Shown piece after piece: positions 1 through 9,280 of a DNA stretch of 53,967 bases (its first letter is position 1; each line of letters starts with the position of its first letter). The stretch is from Butyrivibrio sp. (GTDB taxonomy: Bacteria > Bacillota > Clostridia > Lachnospirales > Lachnospiraceae), in contig JAMPEU010000018.1 in NCBI GenBank assembly GCA_023664865.1, forward strand, positions 1 to 53,967. Direction: 5' to 3'. A model generated the notes under the pieces. The model saw only the letters and a program-made list of their open reading frames with translations. It had not been told where the DNA came from and made no database searches. The position numbers and the translations under genes were made by a program.

Positions 1-1
1 T

Positions 2-304
2 GCAGCGAAAAGGCTATTTGCACAACATCCGGAACTGCAAAAGGAGGTCGATAATGTGACAGAACGGTTGATTAGACTGCCCAGTGATGAGTTCAGGGAA
101 TGGCAGGAAAAACTTGAGGCGAAGCTTAGGGCGGAATACGAAGCGGAATATAAGGCGGAATATGAAGCGAAATATAAGGCGGAATATAAGGCGAAGATGA
201 GCAAACAGGAAATGGAGATTGCTAGACAAAGGGAAGAGAACGCCAAACTGACGGCGGAGATCCGGCGTTTACAAGAGCAACTTCAACTGGCGGGAACGAA
301 TTAA
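2..304 (+). CDS. C-terminal part of a hypothetical protein with an A-E-Y-K repeat tail (partial)
   Basis: The reading frame is open from the first bases of the window to TAA at 302-304, so this is the 3' end of a gene that starts upstream. A GTG at 56 is only an internal codon. The last 100 residues are highly charged. Around positions 119-196 the DNA repeats a short unit that encodes alternating A-E-Y-[EK] and A-K-Y blocks, followed by a heptad-like coiled-coil tail. Similar charged tails are found on Rpn-type PD-(D/E)XK nuclease/transposase-like proteins of gut Firmicutes, but the catalytic part is outside the window, so the family is not established. It converges with the next gene across a shared terminator. 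Confidence 0.6.
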   Translation, partial: AAKRLFAQHPELQKEVDNVTERLIRLPSDEFREWQEKLEAKLRAEYEAEYKAEYEAKYKAEYKAKMSKQEMEIARQREENAKLTAEIRRLQEQLQLAGTN

Positions 305-308
305 AATT

Positions 309-351
309 AATCCCCTGTAAATGCCGATAGATTTGGCATCTGCCGGGGATT
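309..351. terminator. Bidirectional terminator between convergent genes
   Basis: AATCCCC (309-315) pairs with GGGGATT (345-351), and inside it ATGCC (321-325) pairs with GGCAT (335-339). It lies exactly between the stop codons of two convergent genes, so it probably ends both transcripts. Confidence 0.6.
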
Positions 352-355
352 TAGA

Positions 356-2617
356 TTACTTCTGCAAAAACGCCCTCTGCGTTGTGATTTCTTCCGGTAT
401 TTCTACGCCGGTGTTTTTAAGCTTCTGCATCAGGTTATCCATGTGGTGGAGTTTCTGTGAAAGCTTTATATCATATCGCTCCATCATGTCTTTATACAAT
501 GGGTTTATCTTAAGTCTGTCACGTATTTCTTTGGCAAAAGGACAGTGCGTAAACAGAATGGTACGCGCTACCTTGTTAAGGCGCGGTGAACCGGCGCCTT
601 CGTATATAATCCATGACACATAATCGCGTACATACATTTCCTTATAGCTGTTTTTCGCCTTCTGCATAGCGATTTTAATCTTATCCTTTGCATCGGCGGA
701 AAGGTCTCTGTTCTTCTTATAGAACTGGATATAATCGAAGTATTCGCTGGTAAGCGAAGGCTCCGAAACATCGTTCCAGCGCGCACCCTGAATACGCTTG
801 CACATTTCCCAACGGTATTCGCCGGTAAGACGGACTAAAATGCTGTTCAAATCTTCCATCTGGAAGATAGATACCATCATACGCGCGGGTGAGGTACGCT
901 TACGCCCTTCAATTTCCTGCCACATTACGCCGCGGACGCCCACATTCGGCGTCAGTATGACATCGGGAAGGACTTCCACATCGATTGATTCTTTGCCGAT
1001 GCCAACATCCGGTCTGCTGTACATAGTTTCCCTGTAGTATGCGCCAAAGTCAATCTGACGGAGATTGTCGAGGCTTTTACGCACTTTATCGGCGGATACA
1101 AGCGATTCTGACAAATCTTTAAGTACATTGCTTTCCGAAAATACCGGAGAGAAGATGCTTATGCGTCCGAAGGTCATTTTGTTGACGCTGGTAATCATGT
1201 TGTTAAGTTCAAATATTACCTGTTCTTTTTTATCGCTAAGCATTCTTGCTTCGTCGGCTGCCGCTATTTTGCCGTTTATCTTCAATTCGCGCACATATGC
1301 GGGATAGTCGTTATCAAATTCGTTACGGCTCGGTATTTTGTCTCCTTCATAAATTGCCTTTAGCCATTCGTAGACCGTATAGACTCCGAGAGCGGGATCG
1401 CTTGGAATCATATCTACGATGGAGTACAGGTACGCTGCGTTTTCGAGTCCGGCAAGCTTTTCGTCCATATAGCCGAAATTGAAGAACATTTTGACTATCT
1501 TAGGCACATTGGCATCGGAAAGACTCTTGAAAAACGCCTTTTCATATACCTGATAGAAAAGTTTGGTAATCGTCAGGCGCAGTTTCCTTGCAGCGTCGTC
1601 TGAAGCGTTTTTGTCCGTCATTTTGTTATATTTATCTATACATGCCCTGAAATTGGCGGTTGTCTCGTCGTCGCACTCAGCATATGTGAGAATCGCATTC
1701 AAAGAGTCGGTAAGGTTCATCGATTCAGCAGCGGAAGCCTGCTCATGATGCGCTTCGACTATCTCATCGAGAGAGTTAAGTTTTTCTTTGTATTCGCTTA
1801 TACGCTCACGGTACATATCATTGTCGATAGAATCCTGACTTTCAAGCTGTATCATCATCTTGCTGATTGCGGCTGTGATAGCCGTGGAATCGTTGTCATT
1901 CGCCCCAATTCGATAGAGCATACTTGCATACAAATCGAAGAAATCAAGGCGGTTTTCGTTCATCAGCAGATTGGCGATATCCGCCTTATATTCATACATG
2001 GCGCGGCAGATGTTCAGTATATGGTGGACGTCATGACTTGAATTCAATAAAACGCCGCGTATAAAATCTGCGCTTTGATATTTGTTCTGCATACCCTCAA
2101 CAAGCGGTCTTAACTTAGCATAATATCCCTGCAGCCAATCAGGCACATCTTCCTCTAACTTAAGTTCCGATATGGTTTCAAGTCCGGGCAGCGCACGCGC
2201 GGTCAGCCCATGCGTAGTGGAAAAGCGGCAATACTCAGAGTAGCTTATCTGTAGATACTGATAGAAATTGTCGCAGTCAAAACGCATCATCTCGTATTGG
2301 TCGATTATATCGTTTACTTGTCTGAAAAGCGATGACACAAGTATATTCGGCAGATCTGATTTAGCGCTGAGAATGGTAGCTAAACGCTCACCAGTGCAAG
2401 GATATGTTGCAAGCGCAGTATCCTCTACCGCTTGATAAGTAATGACGTATGAATCATAATTAATTCCGCAGACTCCTATTACATCGCCCTTTCGCAGATA
2501 AAATTCGCCTCCGGGATATGAGGCGCGCACGGAACCTTTTGTAATTACATGCAAAGCAGTAAGCGGCTGTCCGCTCTGAATAAGCATTGTTCCTGCTGCA
2601 AACTCTTTAACTGCCAT
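356..2617 (-). CDS. Large protein with N-terminal cyclic-nucleotide-binding (CAP_ED-like) domain
   Basis: 753 residues. Residues 1-100 look like a CRP/FNR-type cNMP-binding beta-roll: an opening with a free-standing hydrophobic strand, a G-S-V-R turn near residue 28, and the Y-L-R-K-G-D-V-I-G turn near residues 40-48. No helix-turn-helix follows. The remaining ~650 residues are mainly helical and unlike any family I recognise; near residues 535-600 there is a short Gly/Val-rich beta segment. It is probably a cytosolic ligand-sensing protein. The start is supported by AGGGGGA seven bases upstream of ATG. The upstream region (2618-2829) is shared with the divergent gene at 2830. The nucleotide ligand and output are unknown. 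Confidence 0.7.
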   Translation of the reverse strand: MAVKEFAAGTMLIQSGQPLTALHVITKGSVRASYPGGEFYLRKGDVIGVCGINYDSYVITYQAVEDTALATYPCTGERLATILSAKSDLPNILVSSLFRQVNDIIDQYEMMRFDCDNFYQYLQISYSEYCRFSTTHGLTARALPGLETISELKLEEDVPDWLQGYYAKLRPLVEGMQNKYQSADFIRGVLLNSSHDVHHILNICRAMYEYKADIANLLMNENRLDFFDLYASMLYRIGANDNDSTAITAAISKMMIQLESQDSIDNDMYRERISEYKEKLNSLDEIVEAHHEQASAAESMNLTDSLNAILTYAECDDETTANFRACIDKYNKMTDKNASDDAARKLRLTITKLFYQVYEKAFFKSLSDANVPKIVKMFFNFGYMDEKLAGLENAAYLYSIVDMIPSDPALGVYTVYEWLKAIYEGDKIPSRNEFDNDYPAYVRELKINGKIAAADEARMLSDKKEQVIFELNNMITSVNKMTFGRISIFSPVFSESNVLKDLSESLVSADKVRKSLDNLRQIDFGAYYRETMYSRPDVGIGKESIDVEVLPDVILTPNVGVRGVMWQEIEGRKRTSPARMMVSIFQMEDLNSILVRLTGEYRWEMCKRIQGARWNDVSEPSLTSEYFDYIQFYKKNRDLSADAKDKIKIAMQKAKNSYKEMYVRDYVSWIIYEGAGSPRLNKVARTILFTHCPFAKEIRDRLKINPLYKDMMERYDIKLSQKLHHMDNLMQKLKNTGVEIPEEITTQRAFLQK

Positions 2618-2829
2618 TGATTATTCCCCCTATTCATGTCGTAAATACCCTCCGGTAATTACTTTAAGCAAATTTTAGTAAAATATATTATAAGACTTTT
2701 GTATGATAAATACAAGAAAATACATGAGATTTTTACCTGAACCTGAGATTTTCGTGAAAAAAGATACTGTACTTTTAATTAGAATATGATAGAATATTTA
2801 TAGTATGTGCAGGAGGTCTATAGCGGTAT

Positions 2830-3288
2830 ATGTCAACAGAAAAAGAAGAGATTGAATACAGAAGACGCGTAGTAGGCGAGTACAGGCCTGATGTGGAGCG
2901 TCTTACGCGATATCTGCCGTGGCTGGAAGAAAAAGCGGGAAGAAATGTGTCGGAGCAGTTTGAGGGTTCCGGTATAGGCGAACATTCTATTCCGTTTCCT
3001 GTCTATGACTCTACATTGCTGGGCTTTGTCAAAGAAGTGCAAAGGACTAAGCTTTTAGACCGCAATTATGTCTATGTCTATTCAAGGAATAAGATAAGGA
3101 CTGTCGAGGATGAGCTTAAAGCCATCGCGCAGGCGGACATTACACAGATGGATGTGCTGAAAGGCATTCTGTCTAAATATATAATGGGCGGAATGACTAA
3201 GGGCAGGATGTGGACCGACGCCGTGCAGAACCGCATTTTCTTAAACGTTGTGCGGAAGATGAAAGAAAATCTGGATTTTTGGGGATAA
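2830..3288 (+). CDS. Conserved-looking hypothetical protein, 152 aa
   Basis: A soluble, charged, mainly helical protein with no signal peptide or membrane segment. An AGGAGG sits 12 bases upstream of the ATG, and the gene is divergent from the cNMP-domain protein. Features include a Y-L-P-W-L motif near residue 28 and a Y-I-M-G-G-M-T-K-G-R segment near residue 118. I do not recognise the family. The TetR gene follows after 42 bases and may be co-transcribed. Confidence 0.65.
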   Translation: MSTEKEEIEYRRRVVGEYRPDVERLTRYLPWLEEKAGRNVSEQFEGSGIGEHSIPFPVYDSTLLGFVKEVQRTKLLDRNYVYVYSRNKIRTVEDELKAIAQADITQMDVLKGILSKYIMGGMTKGRMWTDAVQNRIFLNVVRKMKENLDFWG

Positions 3289-3330
3289 AGCATATGCTTT
3301 AGATAAATATGAGAATGTAAGGAAGGTATT

Positions 3331-3909
3331 ATGGGCGAAAAATCAATACAGAAGAAACAGTACATATTGGAGACGGCACGGAAAGTATTTGTGGAAAAAG
3401 GCTATAAAAACGTGACGATGAAGGACATTGTGGAGGCTTGCGAGATAAGCCGCGGCGGGCTTTATCTGTACTTTAGCAGTACCGAGGAAATTCTGCTTGA
3501 GGTGCTTAAGAAAGAAGCGGATGAGACTGACGATGTTTTTGCCAAGAAAATATCGGAGGATGATTCGGCGGCGGATATTCTGACGCTTTTCCTTAAGGAG
3601 CAGAAAAGAGAGCTTTTACGGAAGAAGGACAACCTTACAATGGCTGTATATGAGTACGCTTTTGCCAATAAGAATAAGAAAAATTCAGTGCTGCGCAAAC
3701 AGTTTGACGCGGGAGTAAAGGTTATAGAGAAACTTATCGAGAGCGGAATCGCATCGGGTGAATTTTATTGCGAAAATCCAAGGGGGGCGGCATTAAACAT
3801 CATGTATGTGCTGGAAGGAATTAAGATTAATTCGCAGACAATCGGCATTACCGAGGCTATGGTGGACGAGCAGTTCCTTTATATAATGGAAGGGTTAATA
3901 GTCGAGTAA
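3331..3909 (+). CDS. TetR/AcrR family transcriptional regulator
   Basis: 192 residues. The N-terminal TetR DNA-binding domain is clear: I-L-E-T-A-R-K-V-F near residue 12, then K-G-Y-K-N-V-T-M-K-D-I-V, and the recognition helix I-S-R-G-G-L-Y-L-Y-F near residues 40-50. The C-terminal half is a divergent helical ligand-binding domain, so the inducer cannot be predicted. TetR proteins usually repress themselves and neighbours; here the nearest candidates are the 152-residue gene upstream or purL downstream, though purL control is unlikely. The start is supported by AAGGAAGG upstream of ATG. Confidence 0.9.
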   Translation: MGEKSIQKKQYILETARKVFVEKGYKNVTMKDIVEACEISRGGLYLYFSSTEEILLEVLKKEADETDDVFAKKISEDDSAADILTLFLKEQKRELLRKKDNLTMAVYEYAFANKNKKNSVLRKQFDAGVKVIEKLIESGIASGEFYCENPRGAALNIMYVLEGIKINSQTIGITEAMVDEQFLYIMEGLIVE

Positions 3910-3980
3910 ATATATTGGACCCGCTGTAAATCAGGTGGTGTGGACAGGTTGAGAATTAGGCACGGAGGACGTAAGCTATA

Positions 3981-6900
3981 ATGGGAAACGTAAAGCGCAT
4001 TTATGTAGAAAAGAAAGAGCCGTATGCGGTAAAGGCAAAAGAGCTTAAGGAAGAAATCGGAAGCTACTTAAGTATAAACGGAGTAAAGGATGTAAGGGTA
4101 TTTATCCGCTATGATGTGGAAAACATAACCGACGAAGTATTTGAAAAGGCGTGCAGAACCGTTTTCTCAGAGCCGCCGGTAGATATTCTCTATTATGAGA
4201 CAATAGATATTCCGAAGGACGGAAGGGTATTCAGTGTGGAATTCCTTCCGGGACAGTTCGACCAGAGGGCAGATTCAGCCGTTCAATGTGTGGAGTTCTT
4301 AAATCCCGCAGTACACCCCAATATTAAAACTGCTGTAACCTACCTTATCACAGGCGGGATTAACGATGAAGAATTTGAAAAAATAAAGGCTTACTGTATT
4401 AATCCGGTGGATTCACGGTTGACTGATATGGTCAAACCTGATACGCTTGTTACCGAATATGATGAGCCTGCGGATGTGGCAATTTTTGAGAATATGCCGG
4501 AGCGTGAGGACTTTGTGGATATGCCCGGCGTAGAGCTTAAAGAGCTTTATGATTCTCTCGGATTGGCGATGACATTCAGGGATTTTCAGCATATTCAGAA
4601 TTATTTTGCCACGCAGGAGAAACGTAATCCGACAATGACGGAAATCCGCGTGCTTGATACGTACTGGTCGGATCATTGCAGACATACGACTTTTTCCACC
4701 GAGCTTAAGGATATTTCTTTTGACGACGGTTATTATAAAGAGCCTATGTTAAAGACCTATGAGAACTATCTTAAGACGAGGGAAGAGATTTTTGCGGGAA
4801 AGAAGGATAAATTTGTCTGCCTTATGGATTTGGCATTGATGGCGATGCGTAAATTGAAAAAAGACGGAAAACTCGACGATATGGAGCAGTCTGATGAGAT
4901 AAACGCCTGCTCAGTGGTAGTTCCTGTCGAAATGGATTACGGCGACGATCCTGTTATTGAGGAGTGGCTCGTATTCTTTAAAAACGAAACCCACAATCAT
5001 CCCACGGAAATAGAGCCTTTCGGCGGCGCGGCGACATGCCTTGGCGGCGCAATCCGCGATCCGCTCTCGGGCAGGGGCTATGTATATCAGGCAATGCGCG
5101 TGACGGGGGCAGCGGATCCGACCGTGCCGGTATCGGATACCTTAAAAGGAAAACTTTCACAGAAGAAGCTCGTGCGTGGGGCGGCAAGCGGATATTCTTC
5201 ATATGGAAACCAGATAGGGCTTGCAACGGGCTTTGTTAAAGAAATATACCATCCGGATTATGTGGCAAAGAGAATGGAAATCGGCGCAGTCATGGGCGCG
5301 GCGCCGAGGAAAAATGTTATCCGCGGCAAATCGGAGCCCGGCGATATAATCATTCTTCTGGGCGGGCGCACGGGGCGCGACGGCTGCGGCGGAGCGACGG
5401 GTTCTTCCAAAGTGCATACGGAGAGTTCAATTGAGACCTGCGGCGCGGAGGTACAGAAAGGCAATGCGCCTACAGAGCGCAAGATTCAGAGGCTTTTCCG
5501 CAGAGAGGAAGTCAGCAGATTAATCAAAAAGTGCAATGATTTCGGAGCGGGCGGCGTATCAGTGGCTATCGGCGAACTTGCCGACGGTCTGGAAGTAGAG
5601 CTTGACAAAGTGCCTAAGAAATATGCCGGATTAGATGGTACGGAGCTGGCTATTTCGGAGTCCCAGGAGAGAATGGCGGTAGTCGTTACACCGAAAGACG
5701 CGGCAAAGTTCTTAGAATATGCAGCAGAGGAAAATCTGGAAGCTGTCGAGGTAGCTGTGGTTACGAAAGAACCAAGGCTGGTGCTTAAATGGCGCGGTAA
5801 GGAAATTGTCAATATTTCCAGAGCGTTTCTCGATACCAATGGTGCGCATCAGGAGACTTCCGTGCGTGTCAATATGCCGAACCCGGATGATAATTATTTA
5901 AAGAAAATTGCAAGCCCTGCGGTAGATGCGGCGCTTAAGCAGGGGAATGTTAAGAAGGCATGGCTTACTATGCTGAACGATTTGAACGTATGCTCACAGA
6001 AAGGGCTTGTGGAGATGTTTGACGCTTCTATCGGAGCAGGGAGCGTATATATGCCTTACGGCGGAAAATACCAGCTTACCGAGACACAGGCAATGGTGGC
6101 AAAACTGCCTGTGCTTAAAGGAGTGACCGATACGGTCACTATGATGAGTTATGGTTTCGATCCTTATCTGTCAAGCTGGAGCCCATATCATAGCGCAATA
6201 TATGCGGTAACTGAGTCAATGGCGAAAATCGTTGCTAATGGCGGCGATTATAAGAAGATTCGTTTTACCTTTCAAGAATATTTCAGACGTATGAGCGATG
6301 ATGCGCAGAGGTGGAGCCAGCCGTTTGCGGCGTTGCTTGGTGCGTATGACGCACAGATAGGGTACGGACTGCCGTCTATCGGCGGAAAGGATTCCATGTC
6401 AGGTACGTTTAACGACATAGACGTGCCGCCGACACTTGTGTCATTCGCAGTTGACATCAATAAATCACAGAATATAATAAGTCCTGAACTTAAGAAGTCA
6501 GGGGATAAGCTGGTGCTGTTCAGGATTGCGAAAGATAAGTACGATTTGCCGGTATATGAGAATGTCACTCAGGTATATGATAAGGTTATGACATTAATGT
6601 CAGAAGGAAAAATCTCTGCAGCCTATGCGCTTGATGCGGGCGGAGCGGCGGCAGCAGTCAGCAAGATGGCGTTTGGCAATAAACTCGGTGTGGAAATAGA
6701 CAAGGCAGTTTCTAAAGAAGAACTCTTTGCCAACGGTCTCGGGAATATTATTGTGGAAATGACCGCAGACGCGGCGGAAGAGCTTGCGTTAGCAGAAACA
6801 GATATAGCAGACAGAACAGAGAAAGAAAGTAGGTTAGTACAAGGCGGGAATAACTGTATAATAATCGGCACGGTAACGGATAAGCCGTCGTTTGTATATG

Positions 6901-7850
6901 GAGATATCGAGATTACTATGGAAGAAGCGCTTGACTCATGGAAGTCAAGACTTGATAAAGTATTCCCCTATACAGCGGATAAAGATAAGAGCAAAGTAGC
7001 GACGCCGTTATACGAAGCTAAGGAAGTATATATATGTAAGAATAAAGTCGCAAAACCTACGGTATTTATACCTGTATTTCCGGGTACGAACTGCGAATAT
7101 GACAGCGCGGCGGCTTTTGAACGCGCGGGTGCGGACGTTGTGACGAAGGTATTTAAGAACCTGACGCCTAAGGATATTGACGAGAGTTTTGCCGTTTTTG
7201 AAAAGGCGATAGGGCAGGCGCAGATTATTATGTTCCCGGGCGGCTTCTCGGCAGGCGATGAGCCGGACGGTTCGGCGAAGTTTTTTGCTACCGCATTCCA
7301 AAATGAGCGTATGAAGGAAGCGGTTATGAAGCTGTTAAATGAAAGAGACGGACTTGCGCTCGGCATCTGCAATGGTTTTCAGGCGCTTATCAAGCTGGGG
7401 CTTGTGCCGTATGGCGAGATTACCGGACAGAAGGAAGATTCACCGACGCTGACTTTTAATACCATTAACAGACATATATCCAAGATGGCGTATATAAAGG
7501 TGGTTTCCAATAAGTCGCCGTGGCTTAGCAGCGCTGAACTTGGCAAGACTTATGTAAACCCGGTATCGCATGGTGAAGGACGCTTCGTAGCTCCTAAGGA
7601 ATGGATTAATAAATTGTTCGCTAACGGACAGGTTGCCACGCAGTATGCAGATGTGGACGGAAATATATCTATGGACGAAGAGTGGAATATTAACGGTTCT
7701 TACGCCGCGATTGAAGGTATCACATCTTTAGACGGACGTATATTCGGAAAGATGGCGCACTCCGAGAGAAGAGGAGACGCTGTGGCAATGAATATCTATG
7801 GCGAGCAGGATATGAAGATATTCGAGTCGGGAGTAGGGTATTTCAGGTAA
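3981..7850 (+). CDS. purL: Phosphoribosylformylglycinamidine synthase, single-chain PurL
   Basis: Converts FGAR to FGAM using ATP and glutamine in cytosolic de novo purine synthesis. At 1289 residues it is the large single-chain form with synthetase and glutaminase fused, rather than the separate PurS/PurL/PurQ proteins. The FGAR/ATP-binding segment N-E-T-H-N-H-P-T-E near residue 334 and the F-G-A-G-G-V-S-V-A motif near residue 520 are visible. The C-terminal class I glutaminase has nucleophile Cys1130 in G-I-C-N-G-F-Q and the His1197/Glu1199 pair in S-H-G-E-G-R. A GGAGG precedes the ATG by about 12 bases. No purine or PRPP riboswitch was recognised in the 71-base leader. Its stop overlaps by 8 bases the end of the convergent metallophosphatase gene. 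Confidence 0.97.
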   Translation: MGNVKRIYVEKKEPYAVKAKELKEEIGSYLSINGVKDVRVFIRYDVENITDEVFEKACRTVFSEPPVDILYYETIDIPKDGRVFSVEFLPGQFDQRADSAVQCVEFLNPAVHPNIKTAVTYLITGGINDEEFEKIKAYCINPVDSRLTDMVKPDTLVTEYDEPADVAIFENMPEREDFVDMPGVELKELYDSLGLAMTFRDFQHIQNYFATQEKRNPTMTEIRVLDTYWSDHCRHTTFSTELKDISFDDGYYKEPMLKTYENYLKTREEIFAGKKDKFVCLMDLALMAMRKLKKDGKLDDMEQSDEINACSVVVPVEMDYGDDPVIEEWLVFFKNETHNHPTEIEPFGGAATCLGGAIRDPLSGRGYVYQAMRVTGAADPTVPVSDTLKGKLSQKKLVRGAASGYSSYGNQIGLATGFVKEIYHPDYVAKRMEIGAVMGAAPRKNVIRGKSEPGDIIILLGGRTGRDGCGGATGSSKVHTESSIETCGAEVQKGNAPTERKIQRLFRREEVSRLIKKCNDFGAGGVSVAIGELADGLEVELDKVPKKYAGLDGTELAISESQERMAVVVTPKDAAKFLEYAAEENLEAVEVAVVTKEPRLVLKWRGKEIVNISRAFLDTNGAHQETSVRVNMPNPDDNYLKKIASPAVDAALKQGNVKKAWLTMLNDLNVCSQKGLVEMFDASIGAGSVYMPYGGKYQLTETQAMVAKLPVLKGVTDTVTMMSYGFDPYLSSWSPYHSAIYAVTESMAKIVANGGDYKKIRFTFQEYFRRMSDDAQRWSQPFAALLGAYDAQIGYGLPSIGGKDSMSGTFNDIDVPPTLVSFAVDINKSQNIISPELKKSGDKLVLFRIAKDKYDLPVYENVTQVYDKVMTLMSEGKISAAYALDAGGAAAAVSKMAFGNKLGVEIDKAVSKEELFANGLGNIIVEMTADAAEELALAETDIADRTEKESRLVQGGNNCIIIGTVTDKPSFVYGDIEITMEEALDSWKSRLDKVFPYTADKDKSKVATPLYEAKEVYICKNKVAKPTVFIPVFPGTNCEYDSAAAFERAGADVVTKVFKNLTPKDIDESFAVFEKAIGQAQIIMFPGGFSAGDEPDGSAKFFATAFQNERMKEAVMKLLNERDGLALGICNGFQALIKLGLVPYGEITGQKEDSPTLTFNTINRHISKMAYIKVVSNKSPWLSSAELGKTYVNPVSHGEGRFVAPKEWINKLFANGQVATQYADVDGNISMDEEWNINGSYAAIEGITSLDGRIFGKMAHSERRGDAVAMNIYGEQDMKIFESGVGYFR

Positions 7851-8700
7851 GCAACTCGGCAATCGCTTGTTCCCAATATTTATCGGGAGTGTCGTACCAT
7901 GCGGCATTCCCATTTTCTTTCGCACATAGCTGCATTGCCCTTGCTAAAACCGTGCCATGCGCGACTTTTCCGGTCAACATCAGATGTTTCGTTATCTGAG
8001 TCCAGTATGGCGCTGCCATTTCCAAGCCGGACTCCTTAAAATCTGCCATGAGTTTATTTTTATCATAATCTATGCTGACAAATTCGTGCGTCCAGTCATT
8101 ATTATCCTGCTTAAGAATCATAAACTGCGATTTTCCGCCGCTATATAAAGGTACGCCTATAGAACCGGGGTTTAACACTATTTTACCGCCATGCGCTATC
8201 GCCCCTTGTATATGGGTGTGTCCGCAAAGAATATACTTATAAGCGCTTTCTTCCATGATTTGCCTTGTTCTATCATCATCAGGCAGCATTTTTTCGTTGT
8301 TTCTGTGCGGCGAGCCGTGACAGGCAAGTACAACGGGGCTGTTTTCAAAATTCAACTCTTGTGCAATCGGGAGATTTTTAAAAAAGCCTAAATCTTTTTC
8401 CGTCAGATTATAATAACAGTAGTTCATTGCGCCGACGGTCAGATTGCCGCACTTCCAGTCACAATTCGCATCATACCTTCTGCTTATCCAGTAATCTTCT
8501 TTATTTCCCCTGATAAAAAAGCAGTTGTACTTATCATTTAAGGTATATACCATTTCCATAGTCCTTTGCGGATACGGAAATTCGCCTAAATAGTCGCCTA
8601 AAAAGATGAACGTGTCAATGCCGCGCGTTAAAACATACTCCACGCATTGTTCAAACGCGGCGTAATTACTATGTATATCAGCGAAAACTGCTATTTCCAT
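7843..8700 (-). CDS. Calcineurin-like metallophosphoesterase (YfcE/MJ0936-like)
   Basis: 285 residues. The metal-binding motifs of the family occur in order: F-A-D-I-H-S-N at the N-terminus, G-D-Y-L-G near residue 38, G-N-K-E-D (the usual GNHE-type motif with K) near residue 64, a C-H-G-S block, and G-H-T-H. It is expected to be a cytosolic metal-dependent phosphoesterase; the substrate is unknown. I place the start at 8700 because GGAGG lies nine bases upstream and the protein then begins directly with the first catalytic strand. It is the last gene of a minus-strand cluster with the histidine phosphatase (43-base gap) and the methyltransferase, and it overlaps the end of purL by 8 bases. 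Confidence 0.9.
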   Translation of the reverse strand: MEIAVFADIHSNYAAFEQCVEYVLTRGIDTFIFLGDYLGEFPYPQRTMEMVYTLNDKYNCFFIRGNKEDYWISRRYDANCDWKCGNLTVGAMNYCYYNLTEKDLGFFKNLPIAQELNFENSPVVLACHGSPHRNNEKMLPDDDRTRQIMEESAYKYILCGHTHIQGAIAHGGKIVLNPGSIGVPLYSGGKSQFMILKQDNNDWTHEFVSIDYDKNKLMADFKESGLEMAAPYWTQITKHLMLTGKVAHGTVLARAMQLCAKENGNAAWYDTPDKYWEQAIAELLT

Positions 8701-8743
8701 GTAGGGTGTCCTCCCTTTCTTGATAAGAGAAACAAGAAGATAC

Positions 8744-9280
8744 TTATCGTTGTGCAACAACCCATTTACCGTTTGAATAACTAAATCGTGCATGGCTGAT
8801 TTTAAACGATTTTTTCTTCATTTCGATTAAAAGCGTGTGCATAAAAAATCCATGTGTAATAATAATACAGTCGTTATCATTTTGGATTATCATTTCTACA
8901 AACTGTTCTGCGCGGCGAATAGTCTGTTTTCTACATTCCTTCTGTAAAGAAATATTGAAAAACCATTGTAAGCGTCCGGAGACATTCCAAAATATTAACG
9001 GCAGTTTTTTTCTTGAAGTAATACTTGCGCACAGCGGTACTTCATCAATCAGCTCTGTAGAGATAAAATCTTTTTCACCAAATAACTGCGTGGCTGTTTC
9101 TCTGCTTCTTGACAAACTGCTAATATAGATATCTTGATAATCTATCCGTGGAGTATTATATAATGAGGAAAAAATCGGTGCGTTATCGTACATTTTGCAA
9201 TCTTCGTTAAATTGTCTTGATGTACAAAATTTATTCCATTGAAAATTTACTTTTCCATGTCTGATAATAACCGCCTGCAT
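8744..9280 (-). CDS. Histidine phosphatase family protein
   Basis: 178 residues. The catalytic R-H-G motif is at residues 7-9 (I-I-R-H-G-K), the segment I-S-S-L-S-R-S-R-E-T-A holds the second conserved arginine, and the second histidine is in I-I-I-T-H-G-F. This is the phosphoglycerate-mutase-like branch of the superfamily, shorter than PGM itself, so it is more likely a small-molecule phosphatase. GGAG lies eight bases before ATG. The start lies 34 bases inside the end of the upstream methyltransferase gene, which indicates translational coupling. Substrate unknown. Confidence 0.85.
   Translation of the reverse strand: MQAVIIRHGKVNFQWNKFCTSRQFNEDCKMYDNAPIFSSLYNTPRIDYQDIYISSLSRSRETATQLFGEKDFISTELIDEVPLCASITSRKKLPLIFWNVSGRLQWFFNISLQKECRKQTIRRAEQFVEMIIQNDNDCIIITHGFFMHTLLIEMKKKSFKISHARFSYSNGKWVVAQR

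Noticed and set aside
321-623. Plus-strand ORF inside the cNMP-domain gene
   Set aside because: It starts in the terminator, has no ribosome site and lies antisense to a long gene with good coding character.
3910-3980. PRPP or purine riboswitch before purL
   Set aside because: Only 71 bases separate the TetR gene and purL, too short for the aptamer plus expression platform, and no known core motif was found.
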